A DNA stretch of 21,811 nucleotides, from assembly GCA_002439705.1 (NCBI GenBank), contig DJPE01000079.1, positions 7,058 through 28,868 on the forward strand, written 5' to 3'. The notes under the pieces are model-generated. The model was given only the letters and a program-made list of their open reading frames with translations. It ran no database searches and was not told the origin of the DNA. Shown piece by piece: positions 1 through 10,000 of this stretch. The position numbers and the translations under genes were made by a program. The stretch comes from Christensenella sp. UBA6420. GTDB lineage: Bacteria; Bacillota; Clostridia; Christensenellales; DTU072. Within the stretch, counting starts at the first letter, position 1. Each line of letters begins with the position of its first letter.

Positions 1-111
1 CCCCGCTTCAATCGAAAAGGTAAGGTCGGAAACGCCGTTTTCGGAGTCGTTTCCGTCGTGATTTTTGTATTTGTAAGTCGCGTCGATGACGTCTACTATG
101 GGATTTTTCAT
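1..111 (-). CDS. ABC/ECF transporter ATPase, N-terminal fragment
   Basis: Partial gene; only its first 37 codons are here, starting at the ATG read at 111-109. The translation begins MKNPIVDVIDATYKY and reaches SDLTFSIEAG at the window edge. This is the usual opening of an ABC ATPase: a first beta strand, an aromatic Y-x-Y that in the family stacks on the adenine (residues 13-15), a variable loop (NHDGNDSENG), then the D-L-T-F-S-I-E-x-G strand just before Walker A. Walker A itself lies outside the window. The Asp/Asn/Gly-rich loop followed by V-S-D-L-T-F resembles energy-coupling-factor (EcfA-type) ATPases of Clostridia, which power vitamin and metal uptake; that subfamily call is an inference. 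There is no Shine-Dalgarno sequence ahead of the ATG; see the promoter at 119-147. Another ABC importer or exporter ATPase remains possible. Confidence 0.7.
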   Translation of the reverse strand, partial: MKNPIVDVIDATYKYKNHDGNDSENGVSDLTFSIEAG

Positions 112-118
112 ACGAACG

Positions 119-147
119 ATAATAACATAAAACTAAATAAATAGCAA
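119..147 (-). promoter_or_regulatory. Putative promoter of the ATPase gene, possibly leaderless
   Basis: On the minus strand a TTGCTA -35 box (147-142; 4 of 6 consensus bases) is separated by 17 bp from a TATTAT -10 box (124-119; 5 of 6). Only 7 bases lie between the -10 box and the ATG at 111, so the predicted transcription start falls on or next to the start codon. This fits the lack of any purine-rich ribosome binding site there. The surrounding DNA is very A+T-rich. No experimental support is possible from sequence alone. Confidence 0.45.
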
Positions 148-254
148 ATAAAATACGCCCGCGTAAACGATAGACGTCCGACCGGGGCGTAACTACGTAA
201 TATCCTTGTCGGAAGAGAAAGAAATTTCGTGTAACGAGCGGTCGGAGATTTTAC

Positions 255-283
255 TTTACAAAACGTTAATTTCAAGCGATAAT
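255..283 (+). promoter_or_regulatory. SigA-type promoter of the PLDc_N-like gene
   Basis: TTTACA (255-260, 5 of 6 consensus) and GATAAT (278-283, 5 of 6) are separated by exactly 17 bp. The predicted start near 290 would give a leader of about 24 nt that contains the ribosome binding site GGTGAGG at 299-305. This places transcription start downstream of the alternative TTG start at 206 and supports the ATG at 314 as the true start. Confidence 0.6.
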
Positions 284-313
284 ATACGGGTAAAAAACGG
301 TGAGGTAAACGAT

Positions 314-607
314 ATGGACCCTATACTAATAGCGATAATAGTAGTGCTTTGTCAGTACCCTTTGTGCATACTTACGCTCATTCGGCTTTTCAGGTCGAAC
401 GAACCGAAAAAGGCAATGATAGCCTGGAACGTTTTTATCGTCGCCGTGCCGATAATCGGAGTGGCTTCCTATTGGATTTATTACGCCGTACACGGACGTA
501 AGAAAGTTGCAAAACACGCCGTTACGGTATCCCAAACCGATATTAAAGATAGCGAAAATAAAGATAACGCCGAAGTCATAACGGAAGAAACGGAGAAAAA
601 CGATTAA
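314..607 (+). CDS. Small two-helix membrane protein with PLDc_N-like domain
   Basis: Predicted 97-aa integral membrane protein. I chose the ATG at 314 because GGTGAGG lies 8 bases upstream and a good promoter ends at 283; the longer reading from TTG 206 adds 36 residues that look non-coding. Residues about 3-25 form a first membrane helix, followed by a short basic/polar loop (RLFRSNEPKKA). Residues about 35-58 form a second helix containing A-W-N-V-F-I-V-A-V-P-I-I-G-V-A-S-Y, then HGRKK. The W...P-x-x-G...Y...GR pattern is that of the PLDc_N (phospholipase D nuclease N-terminal) domain, which also occurs alone in small Bacillota membrane proteins such as YxlE. No catalytic HKD motif is present, so no phospholipase activity is expected. 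The hydrophilic, acidic tail (residues 63-97) is probably cytoplasmic. Its own promoter and terminator indicate a single-gene unit. The exact role is unknown. Confidence 0.72.
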   Translation: MDPILIAIIVVLCQYPLCILTLIRLFRSNEPKKAMIAWNVFIVAVPIIGVASYWIYYAVHGRKKVAKHAVTVSQTDIKDSENKDNAEVITEETEKND

Positions 608-668
608 AGTTTCTCTCCGAAAAACCTTGTGAAAACTCGGCGTTTTTAACGAAAAATCGAATAGTCGC

Positions 669-705
669 GACAGTCGGAAAATTATGGATTTTCGGCTGTT
701 TTTTT
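669..705 (+). terminator. Rho-independent terminator after the PLDc_N-like gene
   Basis: Bases 670-680 pair with 689-699 in an 11-bp stem with two G-U pairs and an 8-base loop (681-688), followed by an unbroken T run to 705. It lies about 60 bases after the stop codon of the upstream plus-strand gene. The end of its T tract coincides with the stop codon (706-704) of the converging minus-strand gene. Read on the minus strand the stem is not followed by a T run, so I assign it to the plus strand only. Confidence 0.82.
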
Positions 706-841
706 ACAAGTCGTCGGCGTCCTGAACGGGGGTTAAATTTTCCGTTTCGTCGTATTTTCCCGACGGTATTCTCGTGCCGGTGTAGCTTCCGTCGGGGTCG
801 GTTTTTTCGTTTATGAAAGAGTTTCCGTTTCTTTTTTTCAT
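704..841 (-). CDS. 45-aa conserved small protein ending in PVQDADDL
   Basis: Small acidic protein starting MKKRNGNSFINEKTDPDG, with the core D-P-D-G-S-Y-T-G-T followed by a variable stretch and the C-terminus T-P-V-Q-D-A-D-D-L. The ATG at 841 is preceded on the minus strand by an AAAGGAG ribosome binding site about 9 bases upstream. A longer in-frame reading from 946 would lack this and run into neighbouring regulatory DNA. From memory, small proteins with a DPxGSYTG core and a PVQDADDL end recur in Clostridia genomes without a known function; I recognise the pattern, not a named family. There is no signal peptide, membrane helix or cysteine, so it is probably cytosolic and may be largely unstructured. 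It converges on the upstream gene's terminator and is divergent from the giant lipoprotein operon. Confidence 0.75.
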   Translation of the reverse strand: MKKRNGNSFINEKTDPDGSYTGTRIPSGKYDETENLTPVQDADDL

Positions 842-929
842 GGCAAAATTCTCCTTTTTTCGCGTGGTCGCCGAGTTTATTTTACGGCGGTTTCGTAAAA
901 ATTTATGCCCGAAAAAGGCTGCGTTTATA

Positions 930-967
930 CCCGTCGGAACGGGCAAAACCGACGAGTCCCGTTTTTT
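930..967 (+). promoter_or_regulatory. Overlapping alternative hairpins with T run (attenuator-like, weak)
   Basis: Three short complementary elements occur in a row: CCCGT (930-934), ACGGG (939-943) and CCCGT (958-962), the last running into T residues to 967. The middle element can pair with either the first (4-base loop) or the third (14-base loop followed by T's), which is the layout of a small attenuator or terminator. The stems are only 5 bp and no plus-strand transcript is known to cross the site. It lies between the divergent 45-aa gene and the giant-lipoprotein promoter, so it could also be a protein-binding palindrome or simply chance. Confidence 0.2.
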
Positions 968-982
968 AGCGAAAAATGGATA

Positions 983-1011
983 TTGACACGGGCGTGCAGG
1001 CAGTATATAAT
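983..1011 (+). promoter_or_regulatory. Perfect-consensus SigA promoter of the giant lipoprotein operon
   Basis: TTGACA (983-988) and TATAAT (1006-1011) match the consensus at all 12 positions with an ideal 17-bp spacer. The -10 region sits in an alternating TA tract (1004-1018) that should melt easily. Predicted start is near 1018, giving a leader of about 50 nt before the ATG at 1070. A match this good implies either strong constitutive expression or repression by a regulator. I see no clear operator apart from the weak inverted repeat at 930-967. Confidence 0.85.
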
Positions 1012-1033
1012 ATATATACTAAATAAAATAAAT

Positions 1034-1049
1034 AGGGCGAGCGCGCCCT
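1034..1049 (+). promoter_or_regulatory. GC-rich hairpin in the 5' leader of the giant lipoprotein operon
   Basis: Bases 1034-1039 (AGGGCG) pair perfectly with 1044-1049 (CGCCCT) around the loop AGCG. The hairpin lies about 16 nt from the predicted mRNA 5' end and 10 nt before the GGAGG ribosome binding site (1060-1064), inside an otherwise A+U-rich leader. No T run follows, so it is not a terminator. A role in transcript stability or translation control of this very long mRNA is plausible but inferred. Confidence 0.5.
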
Positions 1050-1069
1050 TGAAAGCGGCGGAGGTTAAT

Positions 1070-4000
1070 ATGAAATTGAGAGGTTCGATAGGAAAGATAA
1101 TTGTTTGTCTGGCGATGATATTTATCGTCTGCCTTGCCCTTACCGCCTGCGAACTTTCCGAACCTGCCGACGCCGGTAAATATTTCATTAACGACAACGC
1201 CGCCAACGAACTCAACAAGGATAACACCACCAAAGACCAGGCTATAGACCAGGTGACGGGCGGTATCGAGAACTTGCGTAAGTATCTCGACAGCGCCGAC
1301 GTATCCACCACGGGATATTACATGGGGATGGAATTCAACGTCGACGCGGTAGACCCGTCCACTCTCGACGGCGGAAACTTCCGCCTTAAAATTCAGGCGC
1401 ATTTATACACCTATCCGTACCTTGACGAAGACGGAAATCTCATTTACAAGTACAAGAACCCGAAAGACGGCAAGTATTACGACGAACCCGACGCGGAAGG
1501 GACGTACATAAAGACCAGCGCGCAGGATATTCACAACGACAGAATCCGTTACAGCGATATTCTTATCGAGTGGTACAACGGCGCCACCAACCAGATGCTT
1601 ATCGGTATGTACTTCGACGGAATAAACTCCGACAGGGACGACCCCGGCAACGTACTCTACCTTAACATTCAGGACTACAAACGTTCTTTCGATAAATTCG
1701 GCGACACCGTCCTTTACCAACAGCTCATAAGACTTCTTATGAGCCTTTCGGTCGAAAAGCTCCTTATCGCCGGTAACGTGCAGGGCGACGCGGGTACGTC
1801 GAGTATCCGTTCCCTTTTCGAAATCGCCGTCAACGAAAACTATAAGCTCGTCCTTAACGACCCCGTCACGAGCGTGCTGTTTTACGGAATAACCGCCGAC
1901 GCGGTAGCGGGTACTCTTACCGATTTCATTCAGGGCATATTCAAGCCATTCGAAGACAAAGTAGACCCCTTGGTTAAAAAATATCTCGGTTTCAAGTTCT
2001 CGGTGATAGGCGCGGCGGTAATTAACAGCGTCGCGAGCGATATGCAGTTCTTTACCGAACCCGACCCGAGCGGAACGCAGGAAATAATGACGGGAGCGTA
2101 TCTTACCTTTAACGGAGCGGCGTTAAGCGGCAAAAACAACGCCGTCTACAACTACGTCAGCGACGTAACCTTCGAATACGGCTCTTACCCCCCCGAAGAT
2201 ATGAAGCTCGACCGCGACTTCTATATTCCGTACGAGTACGGACAGTACGAATTTACCGGTAATCTTTATATCCCGCTCCTTAACGCCAACTACGACGCCC
2301 TTATCCGTACCGATATGCAACAGTACGACAACTCCACCAACAACGTGTTCATGGAGTACAGGGATATCGCCAACGGCGAACTCATGATAGGCGCGTATTA
2401 CCGCTACGAAAAGACCTTCATCGATATTTCGGGTATGGAATATCTCTACGGGTGGATCGATCTTAACCAATTAGGCTTCCCGAAAGTTTACGACGAAAGT
2501 CTTAACCTTGCCGAACTTTTAGGTAAGTTTTTCGACACGGTAAACGACGGTATCGTAAGTATAGTCGACGGAATATTGAGTCCGGACAAGAACGATAAAG
2601 AAAACCACCTTCTCGAAGAGATTATGAAAAAGACTTCTATGACAGAGAAGGACCCGAACGACATTTTCAGTAAGAATACCGAAACGCTTACGGTGGATAT
2701 AGACCTGATTAAGGCGTTCCTGTACGAAACGGGCAAAGGAACGTACACCACGAGAGATATTATTAACATTCTCGACTCCATGCTGCCGTACACTATGGAC
2801 CAGATAGCCATTATGCTCGGCGTCGCGAATGCGGAAATAATGCTCGAAAACACCTACTTTGAGCTTACGCTCAACGTCGACACCAACGAGATTACCATTA
2901 AGATGTTAACCAACGTCGGAAGAGAAATCGACGAAGGGTCGTTGATGATATTCCAGTTGGATATAGTTCCCGTAGTAGTCGGTCAGAAAGTCAACATAGC
3001 CGACGTAGATTTTACGGGATTCAAACCGCTCGAACAGATTTATACCTATTCCGCCACCATGAACGGCAACTTCATTTTCAGCACCGCCGAAACGGTGGAT
3101 ATGTCGAAGCTGCTAAGCGCGACCATAGGCGAAAATTCAGGGTTGAACACGCCCTATAAACTGCCCACCAACGCAGGAGTTACGTTCCGACTTATCTACG
3201 ACCAGTTCGTCACAGACCACGAAGAAACCGATTCGCAAGGCAAGGTAATCTACGACGAGAACGGGGAACCGGTAGTTCACAAGGCGGGCAGAAGCGCGTT
3301 CCAGCTACAGATGTATCTTACCGGCGGCAGCGAAGAGACCGACGTAATTATCCGTCTTGCTTCCGACGACGTGGCGTTTAACAGCGACGTGTACAGTCAA
3401 CAGCCCGAACGCGCGGGAGAACTCGGCTACGTCTGGGTAAGTATCGAGTGCGTCAAGGACAACAACACTCAGCGTATCCCGAAAGTGAAGATAAGAGAAG
3501 ACGTGTTTATGAACTCCATGCAGGCGTACCTTGACGGCACGAGCATATCCGACGACGCGGCGGAACTCGGTAAGAGCGAAGTAAACTTAAGCATAACGAG
3601 TATACTTTTCGCCCTTATAGAAGACAGCTACGTGGTTATGGAACCGGAACAGTTGGAGATAACGTCGAGTAACGAAACTTTGCAAAACATTTTCCGCGTG
3701 AAAGGTCTTATCGGCAACATAAGAGTGGACGCCGGATTCAGAAAGAGAGTCACCGGCTTGCAGAGTATCAAGAAAGACTACGGAATGTACCAGGTGGGAC
3801 AGTTCGAGAACATCACCGGAAGAAGCCCGTACGATACCGAACTCCACGACACCGTCCCCGTATACTTCTACGAAGATTATCTTACCAAGTACCCCGAATT
3901 TATCGAAAGGTATATAAGAACGTCGGAAGCCACCGCCAGCGAACTCGAAAGCTACGGTACGAATATCTATTATAAGAAAAAATCCAACGGAAAATACGTC

Positions 4001-7000
4001 CTTAAATCGGAAGCGGGCGACGATCTTACTATTTACGAAAACCGTCGCGACGCAACGACCGGCGAATATATCCCGTACGAATATATCAACACCGGGTGGG
4101 TGTCGCCGTACGATTTGCGAATAGATAAAAAACGCGGCTTTATTCAAGTGTATACCCACGGCGGCAAAGTCACGGTGACGAGAGAAGAAATAGAAGTTCC
4201 TTCCGGTTCGTTCTTTGCGTCCGAAGACGCGAACAATCAGGATATATCCAAAGTAAGGTTCCGCATAGAGAGCCTAAAATTCGTGTTCAAAAACGAACGC
4301 GACGGCAAGTATCATTACGTAAACTATTCCGGAGAAGACGTCACGATAGCCGACGAATACGTCAAGATAGAGAGCGGACAGGCGTATATCTACTATCTCG
4401 GAATAATCGAGATGATGTACTACGCCGGCGGCACGGAATATTACTATTTCGACGGAGAATACGCTCTTACCGGTGACGACGGCGAGAACGTTTATATCTA
4501 CGGCAAAGAGACCAAGGACTTCCTTTTCGAGTACGACGCCGACAGCGTAGAGATTACCGAAGCGGCCAAGAGCCAGTACGCACCGAGAATAAACGGTAGC
4601 TTCATGGGTACGATAAGAAGATATACCGTAGTCTTCACCGCGGGTATAAGAACCGAACTCGGTAAGCTCGTAGAGCTTAACTCTAAAGAATTCTACTCCG
4701 ACGAAGACGCCGAGAACACTATTCCTATCTACGACGATAAGGGCGTGCTGGTGGAAGAACAAGCCGCTCCGATAGTGCTGTTCGTTATGGAACCGTGCGA
4801 ACCGCTCGCGGAAGAAGTCGTGGTAAACATGCAGGTAAACACCCTTACGGAAATTTTCACCCTGCCCGCTACGTTTATGATAGACTGGGATGACGTTACG
4901 TTAAAAGGCGAAATGGTGGTTACCGAAGTCGTTATAGCCAAAGGTATGATGGGCGAAAAGACTTTCCCCGTAAGAATTATAGTAACAAACAGAGAAATCA
5001 CCCCCGCCGTACCGGGTGGCGGAGTAACGGTGTACACGGAAGAAACCGACGCCGCCACGAGCAACGTACCCGTAGTGGACGTGATAGAAATAGACCCGTA
5101 CGACTATATAATCGCGAAAAACAACTTCTTTATGGACATCAGCAATTACAATCCCGACCAGTACGGAGCGGACGGCGACGACCCCGAATATATGCAGGTG
5201 TACAGAGAGAAAGAAAGAGAATTCGTCAACAAATACTTTGAAGACTACGAATTCAACATCCGTTTCAACGCCACGACGAGCAACCTTTATCGCGACGGCG
5301 TCAAGGAAGAATACATAGCCACCGAGTACAGCAACGCAAACGGCGATAAGTTCGCATGGAATTTCGACCTGTACGCAAACGGCGCATACACCGAAGACAA
5401 GATATCCGTCACCGCGACGGAAGGCAACACTTATACCGCGCTGTATCTCCACACCTACTTCAAGGGTCAACTCGTTGCGTTGCAGGTCAACGTAGGACAA
5501 AGAATACTGTCGCACGTTAAGTTCGGCGAAGACGACACGTTCGACCCCGTTAAGGTAAACGGCGACAAAAAACCGGGCGATACGGGATACGTCTACGGTC
5601 ACTACGTAGCGAACTATTTTGACGAGTCGAGTTACGTTCTCCCCGTTAATCCCATTTTCGTATTCACCGACGGAGCCAACCACTATTACGAAAAGGTATT
5701 CGATATGCCCTATATATCCGGACTCAGCGGAAACGGAAGCTACGTTATTAACGAGTCCTACGGACTCACATGGGGAAATAAGGAAATAACGAACATAGGA
5801 ACGATGGGTTCTTATTACTACGAAGGCGAAGGCGAAGATAAAGTCTTAGTCAACCGTCCTTTCTATATAAGCAACGTCGTTCGCGACGAAAACGGAACGG
5901 TAATAAAAGAAGAAGAACCTACCGCGACGTCGAACGATAGCGATATTACGAGTACGAGTATAAACTGGGACAGCATTTTCGGCGTGTACAAACCGCACAG
6001 AAATCTCGGTACTTACACCGACGAATATACTAAGATTAACATTCTGTCGAACCTGCAATTCCCGACGACGGTAATAAGTATCACGGTAGAGTGTCCGAAG
6101 CTCGATATAGCCGACGCCACTACCGCTACTGGTACGGTAATATCGGAAGCGGACGATTTCGATACGGAAAACGGCAATAGAAAAGTATTTACGCCGAGCG
6201 CGGTGGAAATGGGCTCTACTGCGGGTTATTACCTTATAGACCCGCTCGACAAAGACACTCTCGTCATCCCCACTACCGTGGTAATAGGATTTACCAACGA
6301 AGACGGAACGAAAGTGGCTAAACACCGTTTCGCAAATATCGAGTGGTGCGCGTCTTTCGACGCCGACGGCAATCCGAGTCTTATTAACGAATCGGGCTAC
6401 GAAGTGCTGCGGAAAGAAGGCGACAAGTATATCTTCAATCTCCCCACCGACGAAGCCGCTACCACTAAGATTATGGCGAAGATAGGCAGTCCCGTTTCGG
6501 GATATCAGTACGTCACCGTATGCGTGCGCGTGCTGAGCAAAGACCCGCAGGACGTGGATTTCTTTACCGGTTCGTTTATGAGCGGCACGAGAATTGCCGG
6601 TATAGAAAGGACCGATATAAACTATTCGCTCACTTCGGTAGGCAGCAAGGATATCGTGGTCTACAACTATTACGTAAATACTTTCGCCGATTTCGAGATG
6701 CCCACCTACATAAGAGCTTACTTCGGCGTCAACAACGAAAGAAGCGAATACTATAAAGTGACGTGGACTCTTATGGACGGCAAAACCAACGCCGCCTTCA
6801 ACCCGAACTCTATCTGCAATATGATGGCGAAGATAGGTACGGGCGACGTCACGATAGAAATTTATTTGTCGGTGGTGGTAGCAAATCACAGTATCGACAG
6901 GATAGAGCTTGCCGGAAGTATCGGCGGATACTACGTTAAGGCGGGCGACGTAAACAATTACGTTCTTATCGGCGATATGTTAAAGACCGACTTCAACAAC

Positions 7001-10000
7001 AAGACTATAGGACTTTCCTGCTTGGCGGACGGGGCAGAACAATACGTTCTCGTCAGCATGGGACAGGAAGGATACGAAGACGTACCTGCAGGAATGATAG
7101 GTCTGTACGGACGACTCGGAGACGCATATGTTCTACGTGAAACAATCTATCCGTACGAGTTTACCGAGAGAGTATATTCCGCTTTTAACATTTATTTCAA
7201 AAAAGGCGACGTAGTTACCGTTGCGGACGTGACAAAACTGTCCTTAGACGTCGTAGTGGACGAACTCGGCAACACGCAGAGGGTGAAAGTGTCCGATGCG
7301 GCGGAGATTTCGTACAGATACGATTCCGCGTCAAGCAACCACGATAAGACGCAGATAGCGTTCAGATATTACGACGCCGTCAACAGAACGTATTATTATC
7401 CCGCCACGACTTCCGACGGCAAGATAGTCGTTTTTGACGACGAACACGGCGAAGTGTACGGAACGTTTACCCCGCAGGAGCTTTCCATGCTCGTGACTAC
7501 ATGGGACGCTTCCAAGGATATTAACGATAAGGAGCTTTCCGAAATAATTACAGGCACAAGTTCCGAAGACTTTACCGGACTCACCCTTAACGAAATCTAT
7601 GTTTACGGCAGTGGCAGAGTCACGTTCAGAAGACCGTCCGACGGCACGACCTTTACCTTCGGTAAAGCGGTCTTTTCCGACGGCTCCACTATGACTTACG
7701 AAGAGTTGGTTTATCGCTTGTCGTACCTTAACGCTCACAGGACGGGCGGATATCAGGTGGCGTCGGTCTTCGACAAGAGTGTGTTTATCAGAAATCTCGA
7801 AGGTCTGTTCTCGGTCAACGACGTAATCAGACCCGGCAACGGCAACGAGTTTGTCGAAAGCAGCGATTACTACATAGGACTCGGTTCGGGCGTAGGGGCG
7901 TATGATATGAGAGTCCGCCTTATATTCGACGGCGGCTATCGTCTTACCGTGGACAGCGAAGCGGCGAGCGAGATAGAAATTCAACCGTATTCGGATAACG
8001 GATACGCGCAGTACGGAGAAAAAGGCTTCGTGCTTGCCGACGAAACGGTCATAAGCGTAAACGCCGTCAAGAGTAACGGTTCTGGCGTGGAAGAAACTTT
8101 CGTCTACGGCGGCAACAGCGGAAAAGTTCTTACCGACTGGTACGTCGAAGAGAGTTCTTTCCGTTCGATAAAGAAAGGCACGTTCATTAAATCGATAGAG
8201 CAATCCATAGTTTATTCGCAAAGCGAATACGGTACGGTGGTGGTAAGCGCGTTGACAGAAGAGGGTTTCCGCGTGACGAGAACGCTCGTTTTACCCGGCG
8301 CCCCCGCCAAACTCGATAATTTCAGCAGCGTAAACGTCCCCGGACTCCTGACCATCACAGAAGGTTCGATAATAATTAACGATATTTACGAATATCTCCC
8401 GATGACGGAATATTTCGCTGGCACGGCGTATCTGCCCAAAGCCATTAACGTAGAGCTTAACGGCAACATGGTGGGAATAAGCAACGTGAGCTGGAAGATA
8501 GAACCCGACTGGTACGGCAGAACAGAAAGAGTCAACGGCGAAATAATCGGCGTGGGGGCTTTGGACGTAATGACCTATCAGGGTACTTATAATCCGAGTA
8601 CGCAGTCCGACGACAAGCGTCTTATGGCCACGGCGGAAATACTCGGCTGGGAATCGGTCGAAAACGGCGTTATCGTCAAGCACGACAGCGTAAAGATTCA
8701 GCTTTACATCTCGATAAGAAGTTCCGAAGTGGTGGAACTCCCCTGGAACGTGGGCAATATGAAGCTCGATACCACCGCGATAGAGAGCGAAGACGGCAGA
8801 ATCTACTGTATAGAAGCCGACGCGTACAACGACGCGAACAGCTCCGCTATGGTGGACGGATACTTTACCTTGCCGACCAACCTTTCCACTAAGTACAGAA
8901 GCGGCATAAGCCACACCTTCCCCGCTGTCACTTACAAATATCGCAACTACGAAATCACCCGTATTCCGTACGACAACTACGGCGTCGACGTGGATAAGTT
9001 CGTACAAATGTACGAAGAGCAGGGTATTCTCATCGCTCCGTCGAGCGTAAACAGAAGTTACGTCGACCTTACCGTAGACGTAGGATTAAGCCAGACTCTT
9101 AAATTGAGAGTAAGGTTCTACGACAAGACCGCCGAAAGCGCAACTGCCGTCATCGATACCGACGACGCGGTAATAAGGAGCGCGATATTGTCGTCCTTCT
9201 CGTCGGTAAACGACAGAAAGGTCGAAGAAATCTTCAACGTAATAAACCAGACCCGTATCAGAGTCAACGTAGAAAACCTGTACGAACAGATAGTCAAGGT
9301 CGGAGAACACGTCGGTCTTCCGTCCGCAGATACGATAAAGAGCGATATGTCGGAAGCTACGATAAGACAGCTTCTTCTCGACGGCTGGAACGGTTTAAGT
9401 AAGGTTACCGCGCCGTACGACGTGGAAGCGACGGCGTTAAAGAACAAGTACGACGACGAAAGTCTGTACAATTACGCCTTGACAAAACTCCGTCAATATG
9501 TCGAAAACAACACCGACGCCACCGCCAACGCTATCTACAACGCCGTCCGCGGCAACGCAAGCGCGCAGGTCAAGAAAGATAACGTAACGAGACTTATAAG
9601 CAATTATTCTACGTCGGTCTTCAACGCAGGGTACGACTACGTTCTCGGCGAGTATATTAAGCTTGAGCTTAAACGAGTGTTCGTAAAAGACGCCGCTCAA
9701 CTTACCGCAGGCGAATTGGGGTATTCCGTTTACTATAAAAATAAACTCGAAGCAAGCTTCGATTACGACTATGTAATAAGAGAAATCTACCGTATAAGAG
9801 AATACGTCGCCGCCGGAATGTACGACAACGACGCAGCCAAGACCGCTTACCGCGCTCTTCTCGAAGGGGCGATAGAAACGGCAATTTCCGACGTGAACGC
9901 CGGCTTTACCGACAAGGATAACGCCGCAAGTGGCAAGAGTATCGCCGGCGAAAGCGTCCGGAGTATAGTAATAAACATATTTAAGTGCAGATTAGGTATA

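Noticed and set aside
206..313. Extended N-terminus of the PLDc_N-like gene from a TTG codon at 206
   Set aside because: The extension has no ribosome binding site and contains the predicted promoter (255-283). The ATG at 314 has GGTGAGG at a good distance and begins directly with a membrane helix.
326..535. 69-aa minus-strand open frame
   Set aside because: It is antisense to the membrane-protein gene at 314-607, which has its own promoter, ribosome binding site and terminator.
842..946. N-terminal extension of the 45-aa minus-strand gene to 946
   Set aside because: The internal ATG at 841 has a strong AAAGGAG site; the extension covers the inverted-repeat intergenic DNA and has a composition unlike the rest.
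905..1069. Extension of the first giant gene upstream to 905
   Set aside because: It would include the perfect promoter and leader hairpin, and would place 55 residues ahead of a standard lipoprotein signal peptide.
5821..5838. Short tandem GAAGGC repeat
   Set aside because: Only two to three in-frame copies coding for Glu-Gly within the lipoprotein gene; no sign of a phase-variable tract.
5846..6889. 347-aa minus-strand open frame, and other antisense frames such as 7331-8221, 4901-5683 and 8291-9007
   Set aside because: They lie wholly inside the long plus-strand lipoprotein gene. They have no domain-like sequence, show mirrored codon composition, and arise because codons that read as stops on the other strand are rare in the sense frame.
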